A DNA stretch of 64,000 bases from the NCBI GenBank assembly GCA_001045525.1, contig LDWW01000010.1, forward strand, positions 1-64,000, given 5' to 3'. The notes beneath the pieces were generated by a model, which was not told the origin of the DNA, ran no database searches, and saw only the letters and a program-made list of their open reading frames with translations. A program made the position numbers and the translations under genes. The DNA comes from Chitinispirillum alkaliphilum. GTDB taxonomy: Bacteria; Fibrobacterota; Chitinivibrionia; Chitinivibrionales; Chitinispirillaceae. Shown here in pieces: positions 9,407-18,293 of this stretch; the first letter of the stretch is position 1, and each line of letters opens with the position of its first letter.

Positions 9407-10915
9407 ATGTCAACAAAAAGTCCTACCAATACAGAGTGCATAGCAGAGCTTCTCAAGCCTCTTAACAATGAGCAGCTTGAGGCTGTATCGGTTATGCACA
9501 AAAAACCGGTTCTTGTCCTGGCTGGAGCGGGGTGTGGCAAAACTGCTGTGCTCACAAGGCGAATAGCGTTTCTATGTGCATCCGGGGTTCAGCCTTCACG
9601 GCTTCTCGCACTCACTTTCTCCAGAAAAGCCGCTCAGGAAATGGCTTCCCGCATTCAGACAATGCAAATCGGTTTGCAGGGATGTTCTGCTCCGTTGGTT
9701 ACCACTTTCCACAGTTTCGCACTGAAAGTGTTGAGCTCAGAGATTCAGGGTAAATCAAATTTCGCCAGAATCGGGTATGCCGCAACCCCTTTTGTCCTCA
9801 GTGACAGAGAGAGCCTTGAGATAATTTCCGGAATGGTCGATATCCGTCAGAGAAAATTTCTGGGGCTGTCACTGACAGAACTGGACAATCATCTGAAAAG
9901 GATGGAGCTTTTCCCATCAAAGGTAAGAAATGGGTTTGACTCCAAGCAATGGGAGTTGTTGCTGAAAATCAGAACAGATTTCTCCGAACAAAAAAAACGG
10001 ATGGGTCTATGGGGGTTTTCCGATCTGATTGCAGGTACAATCGAGCTTTTTGAGAGGGAACCCGTACTGGCTTCGTATTATTCCACTCTTTTTGACTCTG
10101 TATTGGTGGATGAATTTCAGGACACCAACCCCATACAGATAAAGTTATTGGAGCATCTTCTCTCCGGTGAGGCATCTCTCTTTGCCGTGGGCGATGACGA
10201 TCAGGCCATTTATGGGTTTCAGGGTGCGGATATCAGCTCGATCAGGGAATTTAGAAGTCGATTTCCCTCTGCCTGCATTATAAAGCTTCAAACAAACTAT
10301 AGAAGTGTCACTTCAATTCTCGATTATGCGAATAAACTCTGGGTCGGTAAGCCCGATGAATATAAAAAAATACTTAAATGCGGAAAACCGTCTCACCTCA
10401 AGGGGTGTAAAAAACCAATATGGAAAACGTACAATAATGAAAAGAGTGCAGCGTTTTGGATCCTGCACAAGGCTGAGGAACTGCAAAAAAAAGAGCGTAT
10501 TAAAATCTCCTCTATGGCCATTCTGTTCAGGCTGAATAAAACACTGAATTATATGAAGGAAATTATGACAGAGATCGCGCCCGCCTCAGATTCACTCCCC
10601 ACTTTCATTACCGTTCATGCCAGCAAGGGGCTTGAGTACCCGGTTGTGTTTTTGTGTGATCTGGAGGAGGGGGTTTTCCCGCATTACAGGTCTAAACGAG
10701 CTCCTCAGTTTTGTTCCTGGGGGGATATGTGCAAGGCGATGTTTAAAGGGAAAATGGATCTGGTGCCGGAAGAGACTCTGGAGGAGGAGTTAAGGCTTTT
10801 TTATGTCGGGTTAACCAGAGCTGAAAGATTTCTCTTTCTTTTAACGTGCAGAAACAGAAAGTTTTCCGGGAGAAGGGAAAGGTTAGTTGCATCCCGTTTC
10901 AGAAAACTGGTTTAA
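9407..10915 (+). CDS. short UvrD/Rep-type SF1A DNA helicase apparently lacking subdomain 2B
   Basis: 502 aa against about 650-750 in UvrD, Rep and PcrA. Present in order: Q motif LNNEQLEAV, Walker A GAGCGKT (40-46), motif Ia TFSRKAAQEM, motif Ib TTFHSFA, Walker B VDEFQDT (234-240), motif III GDDDQAIYGFQGA, motif IV TNYRS, an ILFR segment (Arg375), motif V VHASKGLEYPVVFL (His404) and motif VI YVGLTRAE. Only about 28 residues lie between the ILFR segment and motif V, where UvrD has roughly 180 residues forming 2B. The motor core therefore seems complete while the regulatory 2B domain is absent. It is most likely an active translocase or helicase in repair. No frameshift is seen. Confidence 0.88.
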   Translation: MSTKSPTNTECIAELLKPLNNEQLEAVSVMHKKPVLVLAGAGCGKTAVLTRRIAFLCASGVQPSRLLALTFSRKAAQEMASRIQTMQIGLQGCSAPLVTTFHSFALKVLSSEIQGKSNFARIGYAATPFVLSDRESLEIISGMVDIRQRKFLGLSLTELDNHLKRMELFPSKVRNGFDSKQWELLLKIRTDFSEQKKRMGLWGFSDLIAGTIELFEREPVLASYYSTLFDSVLVDEFQDTNPIQIKLLEHLLSGEASLFAVGDDDQAIYGFQGADISSIREFRSRFPSACIIKLQTNYRSVTSILDYANKLWVGKPDEYKKILKCGKPSHLKGCKKPIWKTYNNEKSAAFWILHKAEELQKKERIKISSMAILFRLNKTLNYMKEIMTEIAPASDSLPTFITVHASKGLEYPVVFLCDLEEGVFPHYRSKRAPQFCSWGDMCKAMFKGKMDLVPEETLEEELRLFYVGLTRAERFLFLLTCRNRKFSGRRERLVASRFRKLV

Positions 10916-10925
10916 AATTTGCTAA

Positions 10926-10954
10926 TTGACACCTATATTTGCTTAACCTATTTT
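10926..10954 (+). promoter_or_regulatory. sigma-70-like promoter for purM
   Basis: TTGACA at 10926-10931 and TATTTT at 10949-10954 are separated by exactly 17 bases. Transcription would start near 10961, giving a leader of about 100 bases before purM. The first 12 bases (attgacacctat) are shared with the nrdD promoter. Confidence 0.6.
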
Positions 10955-10970
10955 TTTGCTGATTTAATGC

Positions 10971-11040
10971 ACCCGTAGGGTAAACTGGATTTTATTGTCT
11001 TCTTGGCAAAACTGCCAAGGGCAGTGATGGGTGTGTAACA
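10971..11040 (+). promoter_or_regulatory. structured purM leader with two mutually exclusive hairpins
   Basis: CTTGGC (11002-11007) can pair with GCCAAG (11014-11019), but ACTGCC (11011-11016) can instead pair with GGCAGT (11020-11025); the two stems share GCC and cannot coexist. An upstream GGGTaaACTGG and the GCCaaGGGCA element faintly recall the pfl/ZTP riboswitch, which controls purine and one-carbon genes, but the match is too short and incomplete to assign. Confidence 0.3.
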
Positions 11041-11062
11041 ACTCTAATTCCGAAAGATCATC

Positions 11063-12100
11063 ATGGCTGAATCATTAAAGTACTCAGATGCAGGTGTGAA
11101 TATCGATGCGTGGAATCAGGTAAAAACACGCATTGGTCAACTTGTCGCCTCAACCTATAACAGCAATGTTCAGGGGCAGTTCGGACAATTTGGCGGAATG
11201 TACGATATCTCTTCGCTCAAAGACATGCCGGGCCCCGTACTGGTTTCATCAACTGACAGTGTGGGTACAAAGGTAAAGATCGCTTTTGAGACCGGGGTGT
11301 ATGATACCGTTGGGCAGGATATCGTTAATCACTGTGTCGATGACATTCTGGTCATGGGGGCTAAACCTCTGTTTTTTCTCGATTATATCGGGATTGGCAG
11401 GCTTGTACCCGAAATCGCAGAGCAGCTTGTCTCTGGTTTGGTTTCAGCATGTAAATTAAACGAGTGTGTTCTTATCGGAGGTGAGACGGCTGAAATGCCG
11501 GATGTGTACAGTTCTGGAGAATTCGATCTGGTAGGGTGTATTGTCGGAGTGGTGAACAAGCCCGACGTCATAGATGGAAGTAAAATTGTTCCCGGTGATA
11601 CGCTTATTGGACTTCGTTCCAATGGCTTGCACACAAACGGGTACAGCATGGCTCGCAAAATCGTGCGTGAGTTGGCCAAAAAGGAGTACTCTGATATATT
11701 TGAAGAGACTGGTAAGACTTTCGGAGAGGAGCTTCTCCGTCCTCACAGATCATATGCTCCAATCCTCTCCCTGATGCAGAAGGGGCTTATCAAGGGATGT
11801 GCACACATAACCGGTGGGGGATTTCCCGATAATGTAGACAGAATTCTGCCCCAAAACTGTGATGCGCGAATCGATGCCCGCACGTGGGAGCCTGATCCTA
11901 TTTTTACCTTCATGCAAAAGGCGGGTAATGTGGAAAATCTCGAAATGTACCGTACCTTCAATATGGGTATAGGGATGGTGCTTGCTGTGAAGGAAGATGA
12001 TGCAGAGAAAATTGTGGCCTCCGGAGAGCTGAAGCAGTTTGATCCGGTTGTGGTCGGTGCTGTTCAGCAGGGTTCGGGCAAAGTGATGATGGAGTTCTGA
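11063..12100 (+). CDS. purM: phosphoribosylformylglycinamidine cyclo-ligase (AIR synthetase)
   Basis: 345 aa, the normal length. It closes the imidazole ring, converting FGAM to AIR with ATP in de novo purine synthesis. Family marks include SLKYSDAGVNID at the start, the ATP-binding STDSVGTKVKIA, VNHCVDDILVMGAKPLFFLDY, GGETAEMP and ITGGGFPDN. No other pur gene adjoins; the TGA is followed at once by the TTG start of cysS, so the two are co-transcribed and translationally coupled. A promoter and a structured leader lie upstream. Confidence 0.97.
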   Translation: MAESLKYSDAGVNIDAWNQVKTRIGQLVASTYNSNVQGQFGQFGGMYDISSLKDMPGPVLVSSTDSVGTKVKIAFETGVYDTVGQDIVNHCVDDILVMGAKPLFFLDYIGIGRLVPEIAEQLVSGLVSACKLNECVLIGGETAEMPDVYSSGEFDLVGCIVGVVNKPDVIDGSKIVPGDTLIGLRSNGLHTNGYSMARKIVRELAKKEYSDIFEETGKTFGEELLRPHRSYAPILSLMQKGLIKGCAHITGGGFPDNVDRILPQNCDARIDARTWEPDPIFTFMQKAGNVENLEMYRTFNMGIGMVLAVKEDDAEKIVASGELKQFDPVVVGAVQQGSGKVMMEF

Positions 12101-13600
12101 TTGAAAAAAAAACTAACCGTATACAATACAGCAACCAGGGTTAAGGAGCCTTTTGAGCCTCTTCATGAGAAGGTTAATATGTACTGCTGTGGGCCTACAG
12201 TGTACAATTATGCTCATATCGGAAACCTGCGAACCTATATTTTCGAGGATGTCCTTAAAAGAACTCTTCTTGCCTTGGGTTACAAAGTCAAACACGTTGT
12301 CAATATCACCGATGTGGGGCATCTGACCAGTGATGCAGACACCGGTGAAGATAAAATGGAGAGCGGAGCCCTTCGGGAGGGTAAAACCGTATGGGATATA
12401 GCTGAATTCTATACCTCTGAATTCATGCGAAACTTCAAAGAGCTAAACTTGCTCAAGCCCGATTTGTGGCCTAAGGCTACGAGTCATATCTCCCATATGA
12501 TCGATATGATTCAGGCTCTGGAAAAAAAAGGCTACACTTATATCACGGGGGATGGTGTCTATTTTGATACTACCAGGTTTGAAAAATATTGTGATTTCGC
12601 CCAACTGGATGCAGAATCACTGCGCGCTGGTGAAAGAGTTGAAATGGGGGATAAAAGGGCTGTAACCGATTTTGCTCTTTGGAAATTCTCTCCCAAAGAC
12701 AAAAAGAGGCAAATGGAGTGGGAGAGTCCATGGGGTACAGGGTTTCCCGGATGGCATATTGAGTGCAGTGCGATGGCTTTGGCTTATTTAAAAGTGCCGC
12801 TGGATATACACTGCGGAGGTATGGATCATATACGGGTTCATCACTCAAATGAGATTGCGCAGTCTGAAGCTGCCATGGGAAAACCGTTTGCCAAATACTG
12901 GCTGCATGGTGAATTCCTGGTGCTCGATAAGGGTAAGATGGCAAAGAGTGGTGGAAATTTCATTACTCTGGATGCACTCAAAAAAGAGGGGATTTCTCCC
13001 GCTGCGTATAAAATGTTCTGTTACTCCGCACACTACAGATCCCCGCTGACATTTTCATGGGAAGGGGTAAGGGCTTCGGCGCAGAGTCTCAGAAACATGC
13101 TCAAGGCTATGGCTGTATTGGGCAGGGGTGAGGGAGATGCGGTATCACAAAGCAGTGTGAAGGATGTTCTTGGGGAATTTTGGGGGGCGGTTTGTGACGA
13201 TCTCAATATGCCAAGGGCGGTTGCTGCGGTTTGGGATATACTGAAAAATGACAAGCTTACTCAGGGGGAAAAGATCTCAGCGCTAAAAGTCGCTGATTCT
13301 GTACTGGGGCTTGATCTATTTGCGGTCGATGGCCGAAATGAAACCATAGAAGAAATCAATGGGCATAAGATAAAGATTGTTTCCACTACGCAATTGTCCG
13401 CCTCGCTGAGAAGTGTTCTGGTTGAGGAGATGGTCAGGCGCAGGGTCGCCCGTGCTGAAAGAAATTACAGTTTGGCAGATGATATCAGGGAAAAATTTGC
13501 TTTGGCTGGAGTTGCAGTAAAGGATCTGCCCGATGGCTCTTCTGAGTGTCTGGTTGAAGATTCTGCTAAAGCACAGAATGTTCTATTGCAGGCAACCTGA
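12101..13600 (+). CDS. cysS: cysteinyl-tRNA synthetase
   Basis: 499 aa class I aminoacyl-tRNA synthetase that charges tRNA-Cys. The HIGH motif is HIGN at 39-42 and the KMSKS loop is KMAKS at 279-283. Zinc ligands fit the family: Cys29 or Cys30 in MYCCGPTVY, the Cys in WHIECSAMA, and the His/Glu in HHSNEIAQ. It starts with TTG directly after the purM stop. The C-terminal part has the anticodon-binding helical domain with an ARAERNYSLADDIRE motif. clpP follows after 32 bases, so purM-cysS-clpP probably form one transcript. Confidence 0.97.
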   Translation: MKKKLTVYNTATRVKEPFEPLHEKVNMYCCGPTVYNYAHIGNLRTYIFEDVLKRTLLALGYKVKHVVNITDVGHLTSDADTGEDKMESGALREGKTVWDIAEFYTSEFMRNFKELNLLKPDLWPKATSHISHMIDMIQALEKKGYTYITGDGVYFDTTRFEKYCDFAQLDAESLRAGERVEMGDKRAVTDFALWKFSPKDKKRQMEWESPWGTGFPGWHIECSAMALAYLKVPLDIHCGGMDHIRVHHSNEIAQSEAAMGKPFAKYWLHGEFLVLDKGKMAKSGGNFITLDALKKEGISPAAYKMFCYSAHYRSPLTFSWEGVRASAQSLRNMLKAMAVLGRGEGDAVSQSSVKDVLGEFWGAVCDDLNMPRAVAAVWDILKNDKLTQGEKISALKVADSVLGLDLFAVDGRNETIEEINGHKIKIVSTTQLSASLRSVLVEEMVRRRVARAERNYSLADDIREKFALAGVAVKDLPDGSSECLVEDSAKAQNVLLQAT

Positions 13601-13632
13601 ACATAAACGATGGGGAAACCCAGGAAAAGGAG

Positions 13633-14226
13633 ATGTCGTTCATGATGAAGGATAAAGATGATGAATTTCTAACCAAAATGCGAAGTGCAATGGTTGGTTC
13701 CGAAATGGAAGAGCAGTTTCTCAAGCGCAGAGAGATTTTTCTCTGGGGTGAAATCAGGGACGAGTCGGCTGAAAGTATTGTTAAAAAAATTCTCTTTTAC
13801 GATGGCCTGAGTGATGATGACATCACCCTTTACATAAATAGTCCCGGTGGGGTTATAACATCGGGGTTGGCTATTTATGATGCAATGCAGTATGCTAAAT
13901 CCGATATAGTGACAGTTTGCATGGGGCAGGCTGCCAGTATGGGCGCTGTGCTTCTGTGTGCTGGGGCAAAAGGAAAAAGGCATGCGTGGGGGCATGCAAG
14001 GGTTTTAATACATCAGCCCCTCATTTCTGGAAATATGTTTGGTCCGGCAAGTGATATAGAAATTCAGGCTGAAGAGATGCTCAGGGTTAGGGATAACCTA
14101 AACCATATCCTCGCCGAACACTCCGGACAACCCTTAAAGAAAATCGTTCAGGACACAGACAGAGACTTCTTTATGTCCTCTGCTGAAGCCAAAAAATATG
14201 GAATTATTGACAAAGTAATCAAATAA
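13633..14226 (+). CDS. clpP: ATP-dependent Clp protease proteolytic subunit
   Basis: 197 aa serine peptidase that forms the ClpP barrel for ClpX or ClpA. Catalytic Ser102 in GQAASMGA, His127 in VLIHQPL and the Asp of the DTDRD motif (174-178) are intact. The start carries about 25 extra residues before the conserved region, with a GGAG Shine-Dalgarno sequence ahead of ATG 13633 (further ATGs at 13642 and 13645). No clpX or tig adjoins, unlike the common tig-clpP-clpX order, so this may be one of several clpP copies. Confidence 0.95.
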   Translation: MSFMMKDKDDEFLTKMRSAMVGSEMEEQFLKRREIFLWGEIRDESAESIVKKILFYDGLSDDDITLYINSPGGVITSGLAIYDAMQYAKSDIVTVCMGQAASMGAVLLCAGAKGKRHAWGHARVLIHQPLISGNMFGPASDIEIQAEEMLRVRDNLNHILAEHSGQPLKKIVQDTDRDFFMSSAEAKKYGIIDKVIK

Positions 14227-14259
14227 TTTCAAAAAAAGTGAAAATATCTAAGAAATAGT

Positions 14260-14288
14260 TTGACTGCGGTATCTTCAGAACATATATT
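14260..14288 (+). promoter_or_regulatory. promoter of the tRNA-tuf operon
   Basis: TTGACT at 14260-14265 and TATATT at 14283-14288 with a 17-base spacer. The predicted start lies 20-25 bases before the first tRNA. It follows the clpP stop by about 30 bases and would drive Thr-Tyr-Gly-Thr tRNAs and possibly tuf. Confidence 0.6.
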
Positions 14289-14315
14289 TGATAGACTTTT
14301 TCTTCAAGGCTTTTT

Positions 14316-14391
14316 GCCGATGTAGCTCAGTTGATAGAGCGTTCGACTTGTAATCGAATGGTCGGGGGTTTGAGTCCCTCCATCGGCTCCA
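14316..14391 (+). tRNA. tRNA-Thr (TGT), CCA encoded
   Basis: Acceptor GCCGATG (14316-14322) pairs with CATCGGC (14381-14387), discriminator T, then CCA in the genome. Anticodon loop CTTGTAA gives TGT. The TTTGAGTC T-loop is a slight variant of TTCGAGTC. First of the cluster Thr-Tyr-Gly-Thr-tuf. Confidence 0.95.
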
Positions 14392-14398
14392 TATAATT

Positions 14399-14481
14399 GG
14401 GTAGGTGCCCGAGTGGTTAAAGGGGATGGACTGTAAATCCATTGGCTTACGCCTACGGTGGTTCGAAACCACCCCTGCCCA
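14399..14481 (+). tRNA. tRNA-Tyr (GTA)
   Basis: 83 bases with a long variable arm, as expected for tRNA-Tyr. Acceptor GGGTAGG (14399-14405) pairs with CCTGCCC (14474-14480), with one T-G pair and discriminator A; CCA is not encoded. Anticodon loop CTGTAAA gives GTA. Confidence 0.95.
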
Positions 14482-14503
14482 TTTTTAAATTTTTTTTCTA
14501 TCG

Positions 14504-14576
14504 GCGGGCATAGCTCAATTGGTAGAGCTCCACCCTTCCAAGGTGGTTGTTGTGAGTTCGAATCTCATTGCCCGCT
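14504..14576 (+). tRNA. tRNA-Gly (TCC)
   Basis: Acceptor GCGGGCA (14504-14510) pairs with TGCCCGC (14569-14575), discriminator T. Anticodon loop CTTCCAA gives TCC; T-loop GTTCGAATC. CCA not encoded. Confidence 0.95.
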
Positions 14577-14585
14577 CTTTTTTTT

Positions 14586-14659
<74 letters not shown>

Positions 14660-14749
14660 TTAAATGGGTGTTTTTGGTTTTCGTTTGAATATATCGAATT
14701 AACTAATTAATAAATGTTTATTTCATCAACCATGTACTGAGAGGTTTCC

Positions 14750-15955
14750 ATGTCAAAGGAAAAATTTGATCGTTCTAAACCCCATATCAATGTCGGTACG
14801 ATCGGTCATGTGGATCATGGTAAGACGACACTGACAGCTGCTATCACCCGCGTTATGGCTGCAAGAGGACTTGCGCAGCCGATCTCTTATGATGAGGTTG
14901 CTAAGGCTTCTGAATCCCAGGGACGTCGTGATGACACTAAGATTCTTACTATCGCCACTTCACACGTTGAGTATGAGTCAGAAAATCGCCACTACGCTCA
15001 CGTTGACTGTCCGGGTCACGCAGATTACGTAAAGAACATGATTACTGGTGCGGCGCAGATGGATGGTGCTATTCTTGTTGTGAGTGCTGCTGATGGTCCT
15101 ATGCCTCAGACACGTGAGCACATTCTGTTGGCGCGTCAGGTTGGTGTGCCTTATATTGTTGTGTTTCTCAACAAGGTTGACGTTGTTGATGATCCTGAGC
15201 TTCTTGAGCTGGTTGAGCTTGAGGTTCGTGAGTTGTTGAGTAAGTATGAGTTCCCTGGTGATGACATTCCTATCGTTCGCGGAAGTGCTGTTGGGGCTCT
15301 TACTAATCCTGAAGATGATGAAAAGGCAAAATGTATTCTTGACCTTATGGCTGCTATCGACTCTTACATTCCTACACCTGAGCGTGATGTTGACAAAGAC
15401 TTTCTGATGTCAGTTGAGGATGTTTTCTCAATCACCGGTCGTGGGACTGTTGCTACTGGTCGTGTGGAGCGTGGTACTGTTAAGGTTGGAGATGAGGTTG
15501 AGCTTGTTGGTATCAGGGACACACGCAAGAGCGTTGTGACTGGTGTTGAGATGTTCCGCAAGCTTCTTGACAGAGCTGAGGCTGGTGATAACATCGGTAC
15601 TCTTTTGCGCGGTGTAGACAAAAACGATATTGAGCGTGGTATGGTTCTGGCAAAGCCCAGTTCAATTACACCTCACAAAAAGTTCAAGGCTGAAGTTTAC
15701 GTTCTTTCAAAAGAAGAGGGTGGACGTCATACTCCTTTCTTTAGTGGTTATCGTCCTCAGTTCTATTTCCGTACAACTGATGTTACAGGTTCACTGAATC
15801 TGGCTGAAGGTGTTGAGATGATTATGCCGGGTGACAATGCGGCTCTTGAGGTTGAGCTGATTGCTCCTGTTGCTATGGAGAAAGAACTCAGATTTGCTAT
15901 TCGTGAAGGTGGAAGAACTGTCGGTGCTGGTGTTGTTACCGAGATCGTAGAGTGA
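14750..15955 (+). CDS. tuf: elongation factor Tu with an atypical switch I
   Basis: 401 aa GTPase that delivers aminoacyl-tRNA to the ribosome. G1 GHVDHGKT (19-26), G3 DCPGH (86-90), G4 NKVD and the domain 2/3 sequences ([36 protein letters not shown]) are standard. The effector region is not: where nearly all bacterial EF-Tu read EEKARGITINTSH, this one reads [17 protein letters not shown] (residues 56-72) and is about five residues longer. The magnesium-coordinating Thr (here Thr67) is kept, but the Arg-Gly-Ile before it is lost. A similar variant is recalled from planctomycete EF-Tu. It is the only tuf in the window; the str operon has none. Confidence 0.97.
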   Translation: MSKEKFDRSKPHINVGTIGHVDHGKTTLTAAITRVMAARGLAQPISYDEVAKASESQGRRDDTKILTIATSHVEYESENRHYAHVDCPGHADYVKNMITGAAQMDGAILVVSAADGPMPQTREHILLARQVGVPYIVVFLNKVDVVDDPELLELVELEVRELLSKYEFPGDDIPIVRGSAVGALTNPEDDEKAKCILDLMAAIDSYIPTPERDVDKDFLMSVEDVFSITGRGTVATGRVERGTVKVGDEVELVGIRDTRKSVVTGVEMFRKLLDRAEAGDNIGTLLRGVDKNDIERGMVLAKPSSITPHKKFKAEVYVLSKEEGGRHTPFFSGYRPQFYFRTTDVTGSLNLAEGVEMIMPGDNAALEVELIAPVAMEKELRFAIREGGRTVGAGVVTEIVE

Positions 15956-16004
15956 TTTCCGCTTTTATGGCAATGGCTTGAACGTTAAAGAGAGTGGTTA
16001 AATA

Positions 16005-16157
16005 ATGCCCAGAGATAGAATAATACTGGAATGCACATCGTGCAAACAGCGAAATTACCAAACGACCAAGAACAAGCGTAAGCATTCAGGTCGTGTGGAG
16101 TTCACAAAGTACTGCCCTTTTGAGCGCAAAAGAACTGCACACAAGGAGACACGCTAA
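16005..16157 (+). CDS. rpmG: 50S ribosomal protein L33
   Basis: 50 aa, ATG start, between tuf and tRNA-Trp as in many bacteria. Reads MPRDRIILEC then TKNKRKHSGRVEFTKYCPFE. Zinc-type cysteines Cys10, Cys13 and Cys37 remain, but the fourth (expected at residue 40) is Glu, so metal binding may be incomplete or lost. Confidence 0.93.
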   Translation: MPRDRIILECTSCKQRNYQTTKNKRKHSGRVEFTKYCPFERKRTAHKETR

Positions 16158-16229
16158 ACACCGCGTGTGCAGTAAAGTGCTTGCTTGCAAGGTGTCATAA
16201 CAGAACGCGATTATTTCTTTCCGGATGAT

Positions 16230-16302
16230 AGGTCTGTAGCTCAATTGGTAGAGTAGCGGTCTCCAAAACCGTTGGTTGGGGGTTCAAGTCCCTCCAGACC
16301 TG
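16230..16302 (+). tRNA. tRNA-Trp (CCA)
   Basis: Acceptor AGGTCTG (16230-16236) pairs with CAGACCT (16295-16301), discriminator G. Anticodon loop CTCCAAA gives CCA. It lies between rpmG and secE, the usual place. Confidence 0.96.
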
Positions 16303-16321
16303 TTTTCCCTGGTAGTTTAAG

Positions 16322-16510
16322 ATGAAGAAGTTTATTCAATATTTAAGAGATGTTCGTTCCGAGTTGTCTAAGGTAAGTTGGCCGACCTGGAACGAGGTTC
16401 GGGGTGCTACTGTGCTTGTAGTGGTATTGAGCGTGGTGGTGTCACTGTATGTATTTGCCTGTGATCAGCTTCTGCTGGCGATAATGGGCTATTTTCTCGG
16501 AACAAATTAG
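16322..16510 (+). CDS. secE: preprotein translocase subunit SecE
   Basis: 62 aa, the short single-membrane-segment form. The amphipathic part FIQYLRDVRSELSKVSWPTW ends in the conserved Lys-Val-Ser-Trp-Pro and is followed by one hydrophobic helix (about 28-58). It stabilises SecY, whose gene is at 39652. Twenty bases after tRNA-Trp and just before nusG. Confidence 0.95.
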   Translation: MKKFIQYLRDVRSELSKVSWPTWNEVRGATVLVVVLSVVVSLYVFACDQLLLAIMGYFLGTN

Positions 16511-16533
16511 TGAAATGTGATTTGGGGTAATTG

Positions 16534-17064
16534 ATGCCTTCTAAATGGTATGTTGTTCACACGTATTCTGGTCAGGAAAACAAGGTGTTTACACATCTTG
16601 AAGAGCTTATCGAATCGGGAGATTATGAGGATTTGATAACAAATGTTCTAATGCCTACACAGGATGTGGTTCAGGTTAAGAACGGAAAAAAACAAAAAAC
16701 TACAAGAAAGTTTTTTCCCGGCTATGTACTTGTGGAGATGGAATTAAACAAAGATACACTTCATGCGGTCAGGAACACTCCGGGTGTAGCAGGTTTTATC
16801 GGTGGAAACAAACCTCAGCCTCTAAGGGATGATGAGGTTAGGAGAATTCTGGGGCAGACCGAGAAAAGTACTCGTCAACAAATATCTGAGGTGCCATTTG
16901 AGATTGGCGACGCAGTTAAAATTAAAGAGGGCCCGTTCAAAGATTTTGATGGTGTTGTTGATGAAATACATCCTGAAAAAGGTAAAATAAAAGTTATGGT
17001 CAGTGTATTTGGCAGATCGACTCCTGTTGAGGTCGACTTCATGCATGTGACTCCAATTAGTTGA
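16534..17064 (+). CDS. nusG: transcription termination/antitermination factor NusG
   Basis: 176 aa from the ATG at 16534, which has GGGG eight to ten bases upstream; a TTG at 16531 is in frame but less likely. N-terminal NGN domain (KWYVVHTYSGQE, PGYVLVEM, TPGVAGFIG) and a C-terminal KOW domain (GDAVKIKEGPFKDFDGVV, EKGKIKVMVSVFGR). Binds RNA polymerase and links it to Rho or to ribosomal S10. secE-nusG-rplK is the standard order. Confidence 0.97.
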   Translation: MPSKWYVVHTYSGQENKVFTHLEELIESGDYEDLITNVLMPTQDVVQVKNGKKQKTTRKFFPGYVLVEMELNKDTLHAVRNTPGVAGFIGGNKPQPLRDDEVRRILGQTEKSTRQQISEVPFEIGDAVKIKEGPFKDFDGVVDEIHPEKGKIKVMVSVFGRSTPVEVDFMHVTPIS

Positions 17065-17085
17065 ACATAAAAGGGGTTTGAGAAA

Positions 17086-17508
17086 TTGGCTAAGAAAGAG
17101 ATAGGTCAGATTAAGTTGCAGATTCCGGGTGGACAGGCCACACCTGCTCCTCCTGTTGGACCGGCACTTGGGCAGAAGGGTGTAAACATTATGGAGTTCT
17201 GTAAAAACTTCAATGCCAAGACCAAAGATGCTCAGGGGATGCTTATACCTGTAATTATAACGGTATATTCAGACAGATCTTTTACATTTGTAACAAAAAC
17301 TCCTCCGGCAGCTGTTCTCATTCTTAAGGAACTGGGAAAAGACAAAGGATCAGGGGTGCCAAATAAGGAAAAGATCGGTGCTCTTACAGAGGAACAGGTG
17401 AAAAATATTGCCGAAATCAAAATGGCTGATCTTAATTCTGCCACTCTTGAGGCGGCTATGAGGATTGTCACAGGCACTGCCCGCAGTATGGGAGTTGACG
17501 TTAAGTAA
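17086..17508 (+). CDS. rplK: 50S ribosomal protein L11
   Basis: 140 aa. TTG start with a strong AAGGGG upstream; the product begins [20 protein letters not shown], including the Pro-rich thiopeptide-binding region ([20 protein letters not shown]). Part of the GTPase-associated centre with L10 and L7/L12, encoded just downstream. Confidence 0.97.
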   Translation: MAKKEIGQIKLQIPGGQATPAPPVGPALGQKGVNIMEFCKNFNAKTKDAQGMLIPVIITVYSDRSFTFVTKTPPAAVLILKELGKDKGSGVPNKEKIGALTEEQVKNIAEIKMADLNSATLEAAMRIVTGTARSMGVDVK

Positions 17509-17549
17509 CACGTCCCCGGGGCGAACGTAATAGGAGTGGAGTGTATTTC

Positions 17550-18239
17550 ATGAAACATGGAAAAAAATATAACAGTGTGTATCAGAAGGTCGATAAGTTT
17601 AAAGAGTATAGTGCCCTGGAAGCTGTCGAATTCCTGAAAGAAAATTCAGCAGTGAAATTTGATGAAACTGTTGAGATCGCTATCAAACTCGGTGTCGATC
17701 CCAGAAAAAGTGACCAGGCGGTCAGGGGTGCTGCATTATTGCCCCACGGACTCGGTAAAACTGTAAGAGTGCTTGCATTTGTGCAGGGGGAGAAGGAAGC
17801 TGAAGCTAAAGAGGCTGGGGCTGATTATACCGGTGGTGAAGAACTGGCCGAAAAAATCAAAGGCGGATGGCTGGAATTTGATTCTGTTGTGGCTACACCA
17901 GATATGATGAAAGTTGTAGGGAAACTTGGGAAAATCCTGGGTACAAGAGGTCTTATGCCTAATCCAAAAGTAGGAACGGTTACTATGGATATAAGCAAGG
18001 CTATTCAGGAGTTGAAAAAAGGAAAAGTTGAGTTCAGAGTTGATAAAGGCGCTATTTTACATGCTCCTTTAGGTAAACTCTCCTTTGACTCTGCAAAAAT
18101 CATCGAAAATGCCAAAGCATTCTTTGACGCTGTTGTAAAGGCAAAGCCTTCAACTGCCAAAGGGCAGTATGTTAAGAAAGCAACTTTGACAAGCACAATG
18201 GGTCAGGGTTTAAAAATAAATGTTAATGATCTTAAATAG
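17550..18239 (+). CDS. rplA: 50S ribosomal protein L1
   Basis: 229 aa from ATG 17550, eight bases after GGAG at 17538-17541; an in-frame GTG at 17541 is less well placed. Typical stretches: [49 protein letters not shown]1 stalk protein and, in many bacteria, translational repressor of rplKA. Confidence 0.97.
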   Translation: MKHGKKYNSVYQKVDKFKEYSALEAVEFLKENSAVKFDETVEIAIKLGVDPRKSDQAVRGAALLPHGLGKTVRVLAFVQGEKEAEAKEAGADYTGGEELAEKIKGGWLEFDSVVATPDMMKVVGKLGKILGTRGLMPNPKVGTVTMDISKAIQELKKGKVEFRVDKGAILHAPLGKLSFDSAKIIENAKAFFDAVVKAKPSTAKGQYVKKATLTSTMGQGLKINVNDLK

Positions 18240-18293
18240 AGTGTTTCTTTAACACGGGCTAAAAGATTTTATATAACCTGAGGATTTGTAAAG

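Noticed and set aside
10971-11040. Calling the purM leader a ZTP riboswitch
   Set aside because: Only short fragments resemble the pfl consensus and the distance between the two halves is too small; kept as an unassigned structured leader.
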